Assembly (NCBI GenBank): GCA_027886175.1
Contig: JAJNNQ010000010.1
Location: forward strand, 4,374,001-4,438,000
Direction: 5' to 3'
From: Phylloscopus collybita
Taxonomy: Eukaryota; Chordata; Aves; Passeriformes; Phylloscopidae
Length of the DNA: 64,000 bases
The translations under genes and the position numbers were made by a program. The notes below the pieces were generated by a model. That model did no database searches, was not told where the DNA came from, and was given only the letters and a program-made list of their open reading frames with translations. Below are positions 1 through 11,092 of the stretch, in pieces (the stretch's first letter is position 1; the number at the start of each line of letters is the position of its first letter).

Positions 1-3000
1 GTTTGGTGAGACAAGTCTCAGCACCACCAGATCCTGTTTAAGGCATGTCCGTTTGTCCATTTCTACAGTTTATGTACAAGTCCTTTAAGCTGTCTTTGGA
101 GGCTGTCATTAATTATTGCACAGTAAAAAATACACACTCAGAGGCCCCTAGACACTGGATACTCAAGTAATTTCTCTCCCATATCCATATTAGCCAATCC
201 TTTATGTCCTGAATGAAGCAATGAAGGGGATGAGGTGAATAAGTTTTGCTCCATCTAAGAAAGAAGAACACAGTTTTGCCCTTTGAACTTCAAGGATAAA
301 ATTGCCTGTCTTATTCTCAGTGAGTGACACAGTTTGGAAGGTACCCTCAGCTGGACAGAGGAGCTGCTAACCCAGCAAGGGTGCTGAGGTGTTATCCAGA
401 CCAAACATGTAATACTCATTCCTTACAGCAACAGAAGCTCATCAGGGTTTATTTTAGTTAGGTCATGTCAGTGCTGGCTTTTATTGATTCACATGATTCT
501 CACATCTGAAATAGAACTATAATATCAGTGATTCGTACTGGTGGATTAAGTGTTTACCTCTTTGTTGTACAGGAGCTATATCCCCTGACAGTGTAATTGA
601 ACCAATGTTTTGCTTCAGCTGATTTCCATCCACAAACTGTTTTGGAGTTCAGAGAAGGGATCACCTTAAACCATTGAATTCTCCATTTTCACAGTCAATT
701 AGTGATGGTTGCCAATATGGAGGAGGGCGAGGGATATGGGCTGCCCTTGAGAAAATGTCATACTATGCTGATGTCATAAAATAATAATACTACAGACTAG
801 GCGTCATTACTTTTGCCAGTACATAAAGGCAGCCAAGCACCAGAGCTACGTGGCTGTACTCTTTACACAGCCTGGGTCAGGTAAAAAACTGTGCTGCTGG
901 AAATGCAAGTGGAACAGCCTGTGCCATTTGGGCAGACTGAAATTTAATACCACAAGGTTAGAGTTAACAGCACCGGCCTTCCTATTATCCAGTTCCGATT
1001 GTCACCCTGTGCAAATTGGCCCAACTGCTTTGAAATCAAGAACTGTGTGGGCGCATGGTGTTTTCTCATTTTCTGCCCTGGGAGAATTTGGCCAACCATT
1101 CCTCTGTATGTCATTGAAACGTGGCTATATATACACCTATTAATGGCCTATTGAGTTACTCTGAGCCTTATAACAGCCTCTGTATTTACAGGCCCTTAGG
1201 AAAATCTGCCTGATGATCATGCAGGCAATAATTACGCCCAGTAATACTCAGGCAGACAGAACCATGAACAGAAAATTCTCCATACAGAATTTTCTAGGTA
1301 GAATGAAACAGATGAACTATAGGTCAGCCTTTGCCTCTGTGCTATTTTTTTTTTTTTTCTGTAACATGATCAAACCAATTAGCTTGATCACACTCTGACA
1401 CCTATCAAACTGCAAAGGGGAAATACATATTTTTGGTAAAGGCAAAGAACTGTCTGTACCCAGACAGATGGTAAACGTGTATCAGTTTCTTCCCTCTCCT
1501 CTTTAGTTAGGTTTGTGGTTTTTTTTTTTTTTTCCCTTTTGGTTTAAGTCACCCAGACCTTGTCTTTTCAGTAATGTCATAATCAGCAAGCTGAAGGCAA
1601 GGCTGCTGATAATTGTTCTTTATGTTGCTCTCTGTTTAGTATCTGATTCAATACATCTGCGTGGACACCATTCCATCACCTTCTTAGTAACAGAGGTGAA
1701 AAAAATCAATGGCAATCAGATTACCTTTTTAACAGAAAGGCTAAAGGGCCAGTGTGTTAAGTTCACAGTGCATCACCTTTCATTTAAAACATCTCACTTC
1801 TGGGGGTTCTGTTTTATTTTTTTATTATTTACCCTTTATTATTATTTATAGCACCGGGGGTTCCTCGGTATACCTTGATATAATTGCATTGGTCTCCCCT
1901 CAGTCAGACTGTGACAGCTGTTTTCTGCAGGGTGCAGTGTTAGTTTTGATAAGACAACTCTGTCCCCAAGTCCTTGTTTCATAAGTAGTTCATGACAAAA
2001 TCCAGGAAAGTCTGAACATCTTGTATAATTGTCTGCTGGGATTTTTACTGTTCACCCTCTCCTTTCCCCCTCATCCTCTGGGACAGACTCAAAGGAGCAC
2101 TGTGACTTACAAGAGGTGCTGTGTAGAATGACTACAGCACCAGCTGATTTTGAAGAAATTCAGGGATTTTTAGCAGTCACAAAGAACAAAAAAAAAATAA
2201 ATTGATAACAATTTCAGGACATGGTGTTAAATAGTTTGTGATTCCCTCAGCACCCTAGATGTAGAAATCTGGATGAATCACTGTGATTGTTTGTAGTTCA
2301 TAAACATGCTATGTCCCTTTTAAATTACTAAGAGTTATTAGAACCATCTTCTGACCAGCTATAGTTTGTAGGATTACCTTATGCTTTCCTATATTTCCAC
2401 TCAGTTGTGTCTCCCTCAGTATCTTCAAGTCATTTCTTACTGGTTACTCTAAATATGGGTGGGTTCTGTATCTGAATCAGTCATGTCTCTGCCATGGCTA
2501 AAACAATTCCCATGCATTTGCTGCATAAAATTGCTGGAATCCTTTCTGAGAAAAATAGTTCAGCACAAACTTTATTAATCAGGCTGGGATGTCACAATTT
2601 ACTATCATAAATATGAATGAGCAGGGAGTGTCTCTCACAGAGAGCTTGTCATCTTTGGATCTATTACATGAGCCATTCTCATCAGCCAAGGGACAGTTTA
2701 GAGTGGGTTGCTGATAGGATTTTTAGTGATACTGACTTTTCTGTAGTTTGAATAACAAAACAAGCAGTTTGTATATGTTATTTCATCTTTCTTCCAAAGC
2801 TAAAGTTGTGCTTAGGCAGGTACTTTGTGCACATCAGCTGACAAAGTGTTATGTCCAGCAAATCCCCAAAGGAAAACAACAGGCAGGATAAAAAGAAGTG
2901 GATGACTGATTAAATTCAACAGGGTCTTTATTTTTCATTCCTTGGAAAATGTTCAAGAATCTTTAAGCTTGAATTCCAGGTCGAATTGCAGGTAACTGTT

Positions 3001-4755
3001 AGAGACCTCTTCATCACAGATCCCTACAGCTACAGTAATTTCAATTCAGTAAGTGTTGCAGGAGTTAGTAATGATTTTAAGAAATGGTAAATTCCTTATG
3101 TGTTGTCTCCTCCCTTCATTTGGGTAATGGCTATCAAAAGTATAGTTTTGACAATGAATTAAAGCCAACATCGTATCTAACAGGTTGCAGTCAAAATCCA
3201 GGTGCTTGTTTTTAAGAAAAGATGCAGAAGGAAAGTAATTCAGAGGTAAGTGGGATGAAATGTTTGTTTCTGCCAGATTTGTAGGACGTGTAAGTCTTCA
3301 AACTACATAGAAGACCTTTCAGTAAATTAACATATTTCAAAAATAGTAGGGGAAATATGGATTAATCGACATTCAGAAGCAATGAGTGACTTGAAACTGA
3401 GTGCAGGCAAACATCTCCTCTCTGTGACCTTAGGACAGTAGTGTTTATTGGGTCCCAGCTCCAATTTCCCTCGTATTTTTCCAGCTGAGAATTTTGAAGG
3501 CCTGAGATATGTTCCCTACCAGAGACAAACATGCTGCATCAAGGTCATGAGAAGGAACAACCTTAACCTGGCAAAGAACTTGTACCCAAACAGCTTCAGC
3601 ACTCAACTCCTCAAGCAGACAGTGGAGAATTTACAGCCTCAGCCTGCTCCAACCTCTCCATAATTATATATGCAACCCTACACCTCTGATAATTACCAGG
3701 CAGGCAAGAAGTTACTTTCTGGCCCCACATAAGGTGATGTATTTTGTACCTTGAATTTTTCAGTGGAAACATCCCCTTAGTGGGATTTCAGTTTGTGCTG
3801 CTGCATAAGGCCCATGTCTGGTTTGAGTGAAGCACAAGGAAAGCAGGGAGGGGAAGACAATTAGAGGGAATATAGGTAAAAAGAAGGGAAAGCTGTGATC
3901 CTGCAAAGCAGAATTCATGTGGCTACATGGAGCTGCTGGTGCTGGGAAGGGTCAGGATCTCAGCTCGGGTGAATGGGAGGAACAGTGATCATCTGCAGTG
4001 TAAACCAAAACAACTCCTCACAAAATTCTTAGCACGTTGCATGGTACTTTTGCAACTGGTATAGAATTTCACACCTGGGGTACACATTATCCAGCACTGA
4101 AAGACAAGAGCAAGGTGTTTAAAACAGATCTGTAAAGGCTGCAATATCAAACCTTGCACATTTCCTTTGCTCAGTTCATAGAAGAAGCTGCTTTGTGAAG
4201 CACTGGTCAGTCTTGGGAACCTGTGGAGAAACACAGGATGAATAAAATGTGCCCTTTACCCTTCCACAAGACAATCTTCTAGGGACAGAGTCGGTTTCTC
4301 TATCAATGAAGCTTTGAAATAAACTCAGGATTTATAAAGTGCACTGATGTAGAAAGCAGCACTGTCCATAGGAGTCTGAGTTTCTGGCTCAGGGAACCAG
4401 ACCCTCCAGAGGCCCTACACACTTTGTGCCAAAAGTCTGGAAAAAAAAGACACGTTTCTGTGTGAAATCTGTCTCTTCCCACACTTCATGTTTGCTAAGA
4501 TGCAGCCTTACAATGGAGAAGTGAAAAAGTGTGTATTTTACTAATTACATAAACAACAGCAACCTGAGGGAATTTGCAGGTGTGGGAAACTCAGCTCACA
4601 GGTGACTCTGATTACACCAGATGAGATACATTGAAGGTTGAAGGAAGTGGTAGATTTTTCTCCCCCTCACTTGCTTTTGCATTGCTGTTGTCCAGGGAGC
4701 TAGAAGCAAAGGCTGTTACAGTGAAAGGAAGACAGAAGAGTTTCTGCAGGAGCAC
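1..4755. other. Unique non-coding sequence, no gene seen
   Basis: Ordinary AT-rich vertebrate-type sequence with stop codons in all frames and no recognisable exon, repeat family or RNA gene. The only simple repeats are T tracts at about 1345-1358 and 1519-1533 and a short A tract near 2190. Small open frames here, such as 3448-3663 on plus and 3989-4234 on minus, have no domain or family signature and are read as chance. Confidence 0.6.
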
Positions 4756-5037
4756 AGTTAGAGCTGGATGAGGATTAGCTTAATAAGTTTGAATTTTCTC
4801 TTGAAAATCAGCTCTTTTAAAAGGAGAATTTATCTGTGGGACCTGGGTGTCCAAGCAGGCCTGAGCTGTAGGGCTATCTTCAGTGGGACTGCTCAGAGTT
4901 AGAACTGGATAAGGATTAGCTCAATAAGTTTGAATTTTCTCTTGAAAATCAGCTCTTTTAAAAGGAGAATTTGTCTGTGGGACCTGGGTGTCCAAGCAGG
5001 CCTGAGCTGTAGGGCTGTCTTCAGTGGGGCTGTTCAG
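4756..5037. repeat. 141-bp direct tandem duplication, two copies
   Basis: Copy 1 is 4756-4896 and copy 2 is 4897-5037, directly abutting and aligning without gaps. I count seven mismatches in 141 positions (about 95% identity), and all seven are transitions. The unit has no coding content or similarity to CR1 that I can see. The copies are similar enough to suggest a fairly recent local duplication rather than an ancient satellite. Confidence 0.93.
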
Positions 5038-7737
5038 AGAGGAAGGAGGGGGCTTTGTGCTTCCCATGAAAATGTGTGTGCCAATACCACATGAAAATTA
5101 CATCTTGTGCTGGCTGTACATGCTCAGGACGTGGTTCCTGGTGGTGGAGAGGGCTGTTGGAGCTGAGGACTGCAGCACAGTCCTGAATGTGTCTAGAGCT
5201 GGAGGAGCAGAGGGGCTGGGTGCCCCTGCCACAGCCGTGGCCTCCAGCCTTGCTGCCCAGCCGAGTTCTGTCCTCACATACACAACAGCAATTTAGTCCT
5301 TTGACCAAAGATTTAATTTATTATTAGGGACATATGCTTCTCATAACTATGGTTTCTATCAGAACCCATGAGCATTAGGGGTTTTTCGTTGAGAATAGTG
5401 GAAAATTCCCATTGAGCAAAGTTCCCCTATGCTGTGCCATTAACTTAGCTCCATATATCTTCAAGGGTGTGGAGAGGGAGGGTTTTAAATATTTTTAAAC
5501 AATTAATTTAAAAAGCTTTTTCTTCCCTTAGCTTTTTTTTCATTACAACTTGATAATAAGTTAAATAGTTTCATGAAACATTCTTCTTCAAATTAAAATT
5601 AATGTGTTTCCATTTTTATAACCAAGCAACAAATCTTTGTATTTTTGGAGCTGAGAATATGCCAAAATCTATTTACTTATAAAAACCCCCACAAGCCAAA
5701 GTTAAAAACAGGAATTGGATGGGGTAGCTTATATCTGAACCATAACGTAAATTCAAGGATCTTGCAGGCTAAAGTGTAAGGATTGCTGCATCTGATTCAA
5801 CTAGGGATCCCTGCCAGGATGAAAGAGGAAGAAATGTTAAGAGATTTAAACTTTTACTCCAGTAAAAGCTGATTTTTCTGTGGCATTTCAGTAGTCAATG
5901 ACGATGTGCAAGGCAGAAAAACTCGTTATTTCTTTTTCAGATTTGATGCAATAGCTGACTAGGAGAAGCAATAGCTAACTAGGAGAAGAGTAGAAGATGA
6001 ATTATGGTCAAAAAGGAGATGGAAGCTACCCTTAATTACTTTTCTGATCTCAGGGGTACTTCAGAAACTGTTTTAAACCTTGTTTCATAAGTTAACCTGG
6101 GCACTACATATTTCAAACTAGGCTAGCAAGTCACTAAAGGTAATGAGGACTCCATGGTGTGACATGAGGCAGGGTCCCACAGAAGACAAATTACACCAGA
6201 TTTAATTGGAAGGTGTAGTTGGTGAACCAATAAAATCCCCCAAACCAAAAGCAGCAATATGGGGGCTGAGGTTCTGCCCACAAGTAATTGCTTAGTGGTG
6301 TAAAGGGTTGCAGAGAAAAGCCAAAGTCATATTTTTGCTGTTAGAGCAGACAGAAATCAGTTCACTTGCTTCCTTGTTTTGATATCCTATGCGTTTAAGA
6401 GATTAGATTAATAACAGTCTAAGATGACTGTGTGGTGGATAGGCTAATCTTTAAATATGTTATGGCAGAGTAGGCCTGCATCTTAATGTGAGTTTTGCCT
6501 TATGTGATGGAAATGTTCACAAAGTCTGAAAATCCACAAAACCAGCACTGGGATTTATTCAGTGTCAAAAATATCATGCTTCCCAATCTCCTTATAATGG
6601 TTATATTTTTTGTATTTTGATTACAGTGCTTTTCAGCAGTACTTTTCAACTTTTGCTGCAGGTAGAGAGAGAGGGGCTCCACAGAGTTTGACCAAAAATG
6701 TGATTCTCAAATGTTGTCCCTTGGCCACACTTGGCTGGCCACTCTCTCAGACACCAGGTGCCCTTGGAGGATATGTGCTACCCTTATCAAAGAAGATGCC
6801 TTCTTTGGGACAGGGGATTATCTGCACACACCTTCTGCCTGACACAGAGAGCCAAGCACACAGACTTGTCTGGCTGGAGACCAAAAAGCAGCTCTAGGGT
6901 AGATCCATGTCAAAATTTTCCACCTATTGCTTATGTTTTCCATGCCTTTCTGTTTATAAAGTGCTTGTTAAAAAAAAAATAAAAATCATCTTCGGTATTT
7001 GTGCCATTACATGTTTCTGCATACTGACTTTTTTTGCTTCTTCCTTCAGCTCATTTCTGGGGAGAAAAACCCTAAATCATATAAAAAAGTTATCCTGACA
7101 AAATGTAGTGTGGGAAGTGCTTTGAGATCAAGTAATGAAAGACCTCAGGAGGTGCATGTCTTTGAGGAGATATTTAGCTCACCCATTGTCTTGTTGCTGC
7201 CAAGTTCTTTGGTGGAAACATTCTTCAGTGGTAGGGGATGGCTTTTACTCAGAGCAGATGTATAAAATAAATAAAATAATCATTTATATCAAAAGTTAGC
7301 AGGTATCAACCCTAAACTTTTCCATTTCTATCTTTATACAGTATATATGGGCACATTGCTACTTTCTCTGAGGAAGAAAAACACATTTATGAGAGCACCT
7401 AAGGTGTCAGCTTCTTCACGTATTGGTGACAAGGCAGAAGATTTCAGCCTGATGGCAACGACTGAAAAAAAAATCCATGTAGGTTATGAAGATGAACACT
7501 TTAGGCTTGCACAAGTGTCTGTCTCTTGCAGGGTTCCTGACAGCAGCCAGGGAGGCTCACAGGAGCACCATGACAGCGCCTGCTCCCCGGGCTCAAGAGC
7601 TCTCTCAAAGGCTCAGCGCTGTGCTGAACAGCTCAGTGTGTGAGAAGAGTGAATTTTCAGCACTGAAAATCCAGCTGTCATATTTGTTTGTACTTTTGGT
7701 TGCTTGCAAGTTCCCTAGCTACCCCTGCATGTGTGTG
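5038..7737. other. Unique non-coding sequence
   Basis: No gene or clear repeat was recognised. An AT-rich patch at about 5480-5640 includes several TTTAAA/TTAATT stretches. Near 7105-7150 the text GTGCTTTGAGATC followed by TGAAAGACC weakly resembles the 3' tails of MIR/L3-like elements, but it is too short to call. The open frames here overlap each other in several phases and carry no domain signature. Confidence 0.5.
5949..5988. repeat. 20-bp tandem duplication (2 copies)
   Basis: The unit at 5949-5968 is repeated at 5969-5988 with one difference (CTGACT versus CTAACT). It is a small local duplication with no functional indication. Confidence 0.85.
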
Positions 7738-7779
7738 ACTCCAAGGCTGCCATATTGCACAATATGGCAGCCTTGGAGT
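7738..7779. repeat. 42-bp near-perfect palindrome (20-bp inverted repeat)
   Basis: Left arm 7738-7757 and right arm 7760-7779 are exact reverse complements (20 of 20) separated only by the dinucleotide CA. The inner core reads CCATATTG-CA-CAATATGG. It could extrude as a cruciform, or fold in single strand as about a 19-bp stem with a 4-nt loop. It lies outside any recognised repeat. It is too short for an ordinary microRNA precursor. Confidence 0.95.
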
Positions 7780-7859
7780 GCTTGGTGGGTCAGATTAGAG
7801 CTGCACTGCCAACCCTATCCCAGTAAGAGAGCTGGCATCAAGAAAAGATGACTGAATTA

Positions 7860-8460
7860 GTGGCCAATTGGGACATTTTCTGACCTACTCTTTAGGAACC
7901 AAGTCCTCTGAACTTTCCCATTATCCTTCGGCTTCATCCTTTTAATAGGGACCAAATCTCCATTAACAATTGAACACCGACAATAAGTGCCATCAGGAAA
8001 AGGAAATTCAATTTTAGTGGGGGATGACAGCCTTACCTTTTCGCGCTTAATTGGCCGTATTGTCTCCAAAAGTTAATTGGTTACTTAGTCCAGGTAGTTA
8101 GTAAAATGTTTAGCTGCGTCAAAAAGCCCAGGCTCCTACTGTTAATGGGGCATGAAATGGAATGTTTGATACTGCAAATAAAATCAGTGATATTCAAGGA
8201 TGTTATGGTAGGTAATGCGTTGAAACTGCCATTTAATGGGTCCTGGAAGATTAGGGTAGTGTCAGCTGGAACCGCCCGGTCTCTTTTCTGACATTGTTAG
8301 TTGCCTCTTCATTTACTTAACGGCTGTCTGCACTGATTACATAGGCATAAAACTCCCTACAAAAAAACAACAGAGACACGCTCTATTAGCAGTCCAATTA
8401 GAACTATTTGCATATTACAGTTCATTTCTGCTTAAGTGAATCCCTAATACAACTTTAGGA
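7860..8460. promoter_or_regulatory. Candidate conserved non-coding element (enhancer-like)
   Basis: This 600-bp stretch differs from its surroundings: no repeats, several retained CpGs (for example TTTCGCGC near 8039-8046) and dense transcription-factor-like words. TTAATTGG, a homeodomain-type site, occurs at 8047-8054 and again at 8073-8080. A perfect POU octamer ATTTGCAT sits at 8406-8413. A minus-strand frame at 7857-8069 is open for 70 codons but reads from a TTG and matches no family I know, so I favour regulatory DNA over an exon. Conservation is inferred from appearance only. Confidence 0.4.
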
Positions 8461-8731
8461 AAAAAAAAATTCTATTGTCATTTAAAAAAAAAAAAAATAA
8501 AACAGCACAAGACGGGAAAAGAAAGGAAAAGCCTTAAAGGTGATCTCTTCTCTGCCTCTTCTTTCTCCCTGGGTAAATTTAGTAAAGGTTTATAAAAAAT
8601 AGGTAGAGCAGTCCAAAGGTAAGAGATTTCTGTTGCAGTCTTATGTGATGATGACTTTTTAGAGTATCAGGAAAATCATGCCAACTTTTTTATTTGGCCA
8701 TTGTGGAGTTTTTTTCCTAGATTGCTTTCCA

Positions 8732-8747
8732 ATATATATATATATAT
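8732..8747. repeat. (AT)8 microsatellite
   Basis: Eight uninterrupted AT units follow AATCC-like unique sequence; a short dinucleotide repeat. Confidence 0.9.
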
Positions 8748-9102
8748 GTAAGTTTTCTTTAAGACATGCAAAGGTAAATGTTAGATCAACCTTCACCTTG
8801 TGCTTCTTGAGCTAAATAGCTAATGTGTCTGAGAATGGATCTCAGGAGGAGCACACTTGACGCTGTGCAGTTCACCTACCCTATTAGCAAATGGTGGAAA
8901 ATGATTCCTCCCCTTCTCCCAGTGCTCTCCCACACCCTTAGAGGCTGGAGCTAATAGGGAGGGAATACAACTCTCTGCTCCTCTTGAAAATACTTTTGTC
9001 TAAATTTAAACCCATTGTCAAATGGCATAGAATAGATGCCTTGGGACTGAACTGAAGCAGGTGAGAACAAATGCATCCAAATTATCAGAACTTCAGAAGT
9101 GT

Positions 9103-9450
9103 GGGAGACTTGGGATGACCTAATTGTGGCCTTCAAGTACCTGAAGGGAGCCTACAGGTGTAGAGACATTTTGTAAGGGCATGTAGTGACAGGACAAGGG
9201 GGAATGTCTCCCAGCTGACAGAGAGTGGGTTTAGATTAGATACTGGGAAAAAAATCTTTTCTCTGAGGGTGCTGAGGCACTGGCACAGGCTGCCAAGAGA
9301 AGCTGTGAGTGTCCCATCCCTGGAAGAGTTCCAGGCCAGGTTGGATGGGGCATGGAGCAACCTGGTCTAGTGGAAAGTGTTCCTGCCCAGAGCAGGGTGT
9401 TGGAAAGAGATAAACTTTAGGGTCCCATCCATTCTATGCCCATTCTATGA
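9103..9450 (+). mobile_element. CR1 LINE, truncated 3' end
   Basis: About 350 bp matching the avian CR1 3' end in plus orientation. Landmarks in order are GACCTAATTGTGGCCTTC (9117), AGTGACAGGACAAGGGG (9185), a TTTAGATTAGATACTGGG block (9229), GAGGCACTGGCACAGGCTGCC (9276), AGGCCAGGTTGGATGGGG (9332), CTAGTGGAAAGTGTTCCTGCC (9367) and the terminal CATTCTATGA (9441). It covers the last part of ORF2 and the 3' terminus. The GATGATCTTTAA segment normally before the tail is damaged. It is 5'-truncated as most CR1 copies are, and non-functional. Confidence 0.93.
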
Positions 9451-9490
9451 AGTAAAAGGAGCTGGAACTGGTGGTGGATGTTTGCTGCAG

Positions 9491-9592
9491 GCCTCTCTTT
9501 ACTCATCTGTAGAATGGGAAGAAGAATGTCCCTCTGGCCAAGTCACTGTGGGACTTTTGTTTAAGTGAGAGCCATGCTTTGAGCTCTGCATC
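9491..9592. mobile_element. Probable MIR/L3-like ancient repeat fragment
   Basis: CTCTTTACTCATCTGTAGAATGGGAAGAAGAATG, here 9494-9528, is close to the MIR/L2/L3 phrase in which CTCATCTGTAAAATGGG precedes a run of ATAAT. It is followed by CACTGTGGGA and a degenerate GTAAAGTGCTTTGAGATCC-like piece at 9570-9585. It directly follows the CR1 fragment. Strongly decayed, so the family is uncertain. Confidence 0.45.
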
Positions 9593-10079
9593 TGCAGCAA
9601 CATAAAAACAGCAAGAGAGCTGAGGGTCATAGAAACAGAATCCTGCAGGACTCTGAGGTGAAGGCTTCTTTAAAACAGTAGCAAGATTGCTAGTAATAAC
9701 CAAAGGAAATAATTTCAACTCTTCCTTTAATAGTAAGAAATAATAATTTCTACTCTTCCTTTTAATTTCTACTTTCCCGCAGTCTGCTGCGCCTGTTGTA
9801 TTTAAAGGCCTCTTTTTAAGATGGTAATTACAATTTGTGCACATGCCTGCTCGCGAGGTGGGTAGGCTGTTTCTCCTGTGAAATAAAAATGCTGATTTTC
9901 TCTTTTATTTTTCCATCTCTTTTGTTAGCGTGTTTCCTGGGGCCCCACTCTCATGGAAACCTGGGGGCTGACAACCAGCAAGAAGCTTCTCACCTGCCTC
10001 TTGGTTGGCTGGGATATATCTCCAAGGGTCTCCAAGCCGGGCTGGCTGGGTGGAAAAGCTGAGCTGGTTGATTGGTACT

Positions 10080-10290
10080 TGGATTAGAGGCACCTACAGG
10101 AGCCCAGGGGAGATCTTTGATGTTGAAATGCTAGTGTAAATACCGACAGAGTTATTTCCAAAGCTCGCACAGTTCAATTCCTTTTTACATGCAGACCTAA
10201 TTTCACAGGTCAGCCAACCCACCTCCGCTATTATCTGGATTTAGCGATTAATAGAGGATTTCAGTAGTTGACTGTGACAAATGGTGACTG
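10080..10290. promoter_or_regulatory. Candidate conserved non-coding element
   Basis: Repeat-free stretch with CpG-containing words (TACCGACAG, AGCTCGCAC, CTCCGC) and AT-rich homeodomain-like cores, including GCGATTAATAGAGG near 10242-10255. Regulatory function is inferred from texture alone. Confidence 0.3.
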
Positions 10291-10307
10291 GGGAAGGGAG
10301 GGGGGGG
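10290..10307 (+). other. Potential G-quadruplex motif
   Basis: The plus strand reads GGGG-AA-GGG-A followed by eight consecutive G. The eight-G run can supply two of the four required G-tracts, so an intramolecular quadruplex with very short loops is possible. Confidence 0.5.
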
Positions 10308-10807
10308 AAAACTGTTCTAAAACAAGGAAGGTTTTTAACAGGTCGTTCTCCCCAAATCCATTATTTTTTATTCTGACACACAAACAATTGCAAACAAGCC
10401 CAGAACCAAGAAAATCCCTCAATGCAAAGAGTGCAATTGTCTGTTCCTCTCTCCTTCCACCCCTGCCTTGCCCATCAGAGGAGTCACAGTGTGCAATATT
10501 GTATTGTTTTTATGCCCTGTTGGGTCCTTTGTGTCCGGCCTCCTGCTCTATATCTAACACTCATTCACACTTACCAGAGATGAGTATTGTCAGACAAAAC
10601 TCTGGCACTCAAGCTCCCGCTGCCTTCCGGGGGCTGCCCAGCCCTAGAGGGCACAGCCAGGGGGGGACAGGCCCTCTGCCCCCACAAACACTCCCTGCCA
10701 GGAAAATGGCTTTCTGGAAAAGGACTGCCTGCTCATAAAACGGACCTGAATCAGTGAGCAGTGATTAAGGATTGGGCAGTGCCTTCTGCTGTTGTTACTT
10801 GAATACA

Positions 10808-10877
10808 CTTTTTTTTTTCCTTCTTTTTTTTTTTCTTTTTTTTTTTTTTTCCTCAGGTTAAAAAAAAAAAAAAAAAA
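10808..10877. repeat. Polypyrimidine tract followed by A18
   Basis: A 47-nt pyrimidine run (mostly T) at 10808-10854 ends in CCTCAG and is followed within 5 nt by 18 A (10860-10877). It looks like a strong splice-acceptor signal, but no open frame or exon-like sequence follows. The T-rich and A-rich halves could pair as a hairpin. Confidence 0.9.
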
Positions 10878-10963
10878 GCTCCAAGTTATTTTAGGGACTA
10901 GTTCCTTGCACATGAGATGAATGAAAGAGAAAAGCAATACTTGGAAAATATTCATTTTCTTCC

Positions 10964-10982
10964 ATATATATATATATATATA
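10964..10982. repeat. (AT)9 microsatellite
   Basis: Uninterrupted AT dinucleotide run following CTTCC. A separate T19 tract lies at 11074-11092. Confidence 0.9.
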
Positions 10983-11092
10983 AAAGGAATGGCAACCAGA
11001 ATTGCCTTTTTAAATAAAACATCAGCCCAGGAATGCAAACTCCACTCTGTTTATATTCAACATCTACTCTGTCTTTTTTTTTTTTTTTTTTT

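Noticed and set aside
7105..7150. GTGCTTTGAGATC...TGAAAGACC, MIR/L3-tail-like
   Set aside because: Too short and without flanking element sequence.
9133..9360. Minus-strand open frame
   Set aside because: It is antisense to the CR1 fragment at 9103-9450.
10268..10738. A 156-codon plus-strand open frame
   Set aside because: It starts within CNE-like or G-rich text, has no family signature and ends in ordinary sequence. Its length fits chance.
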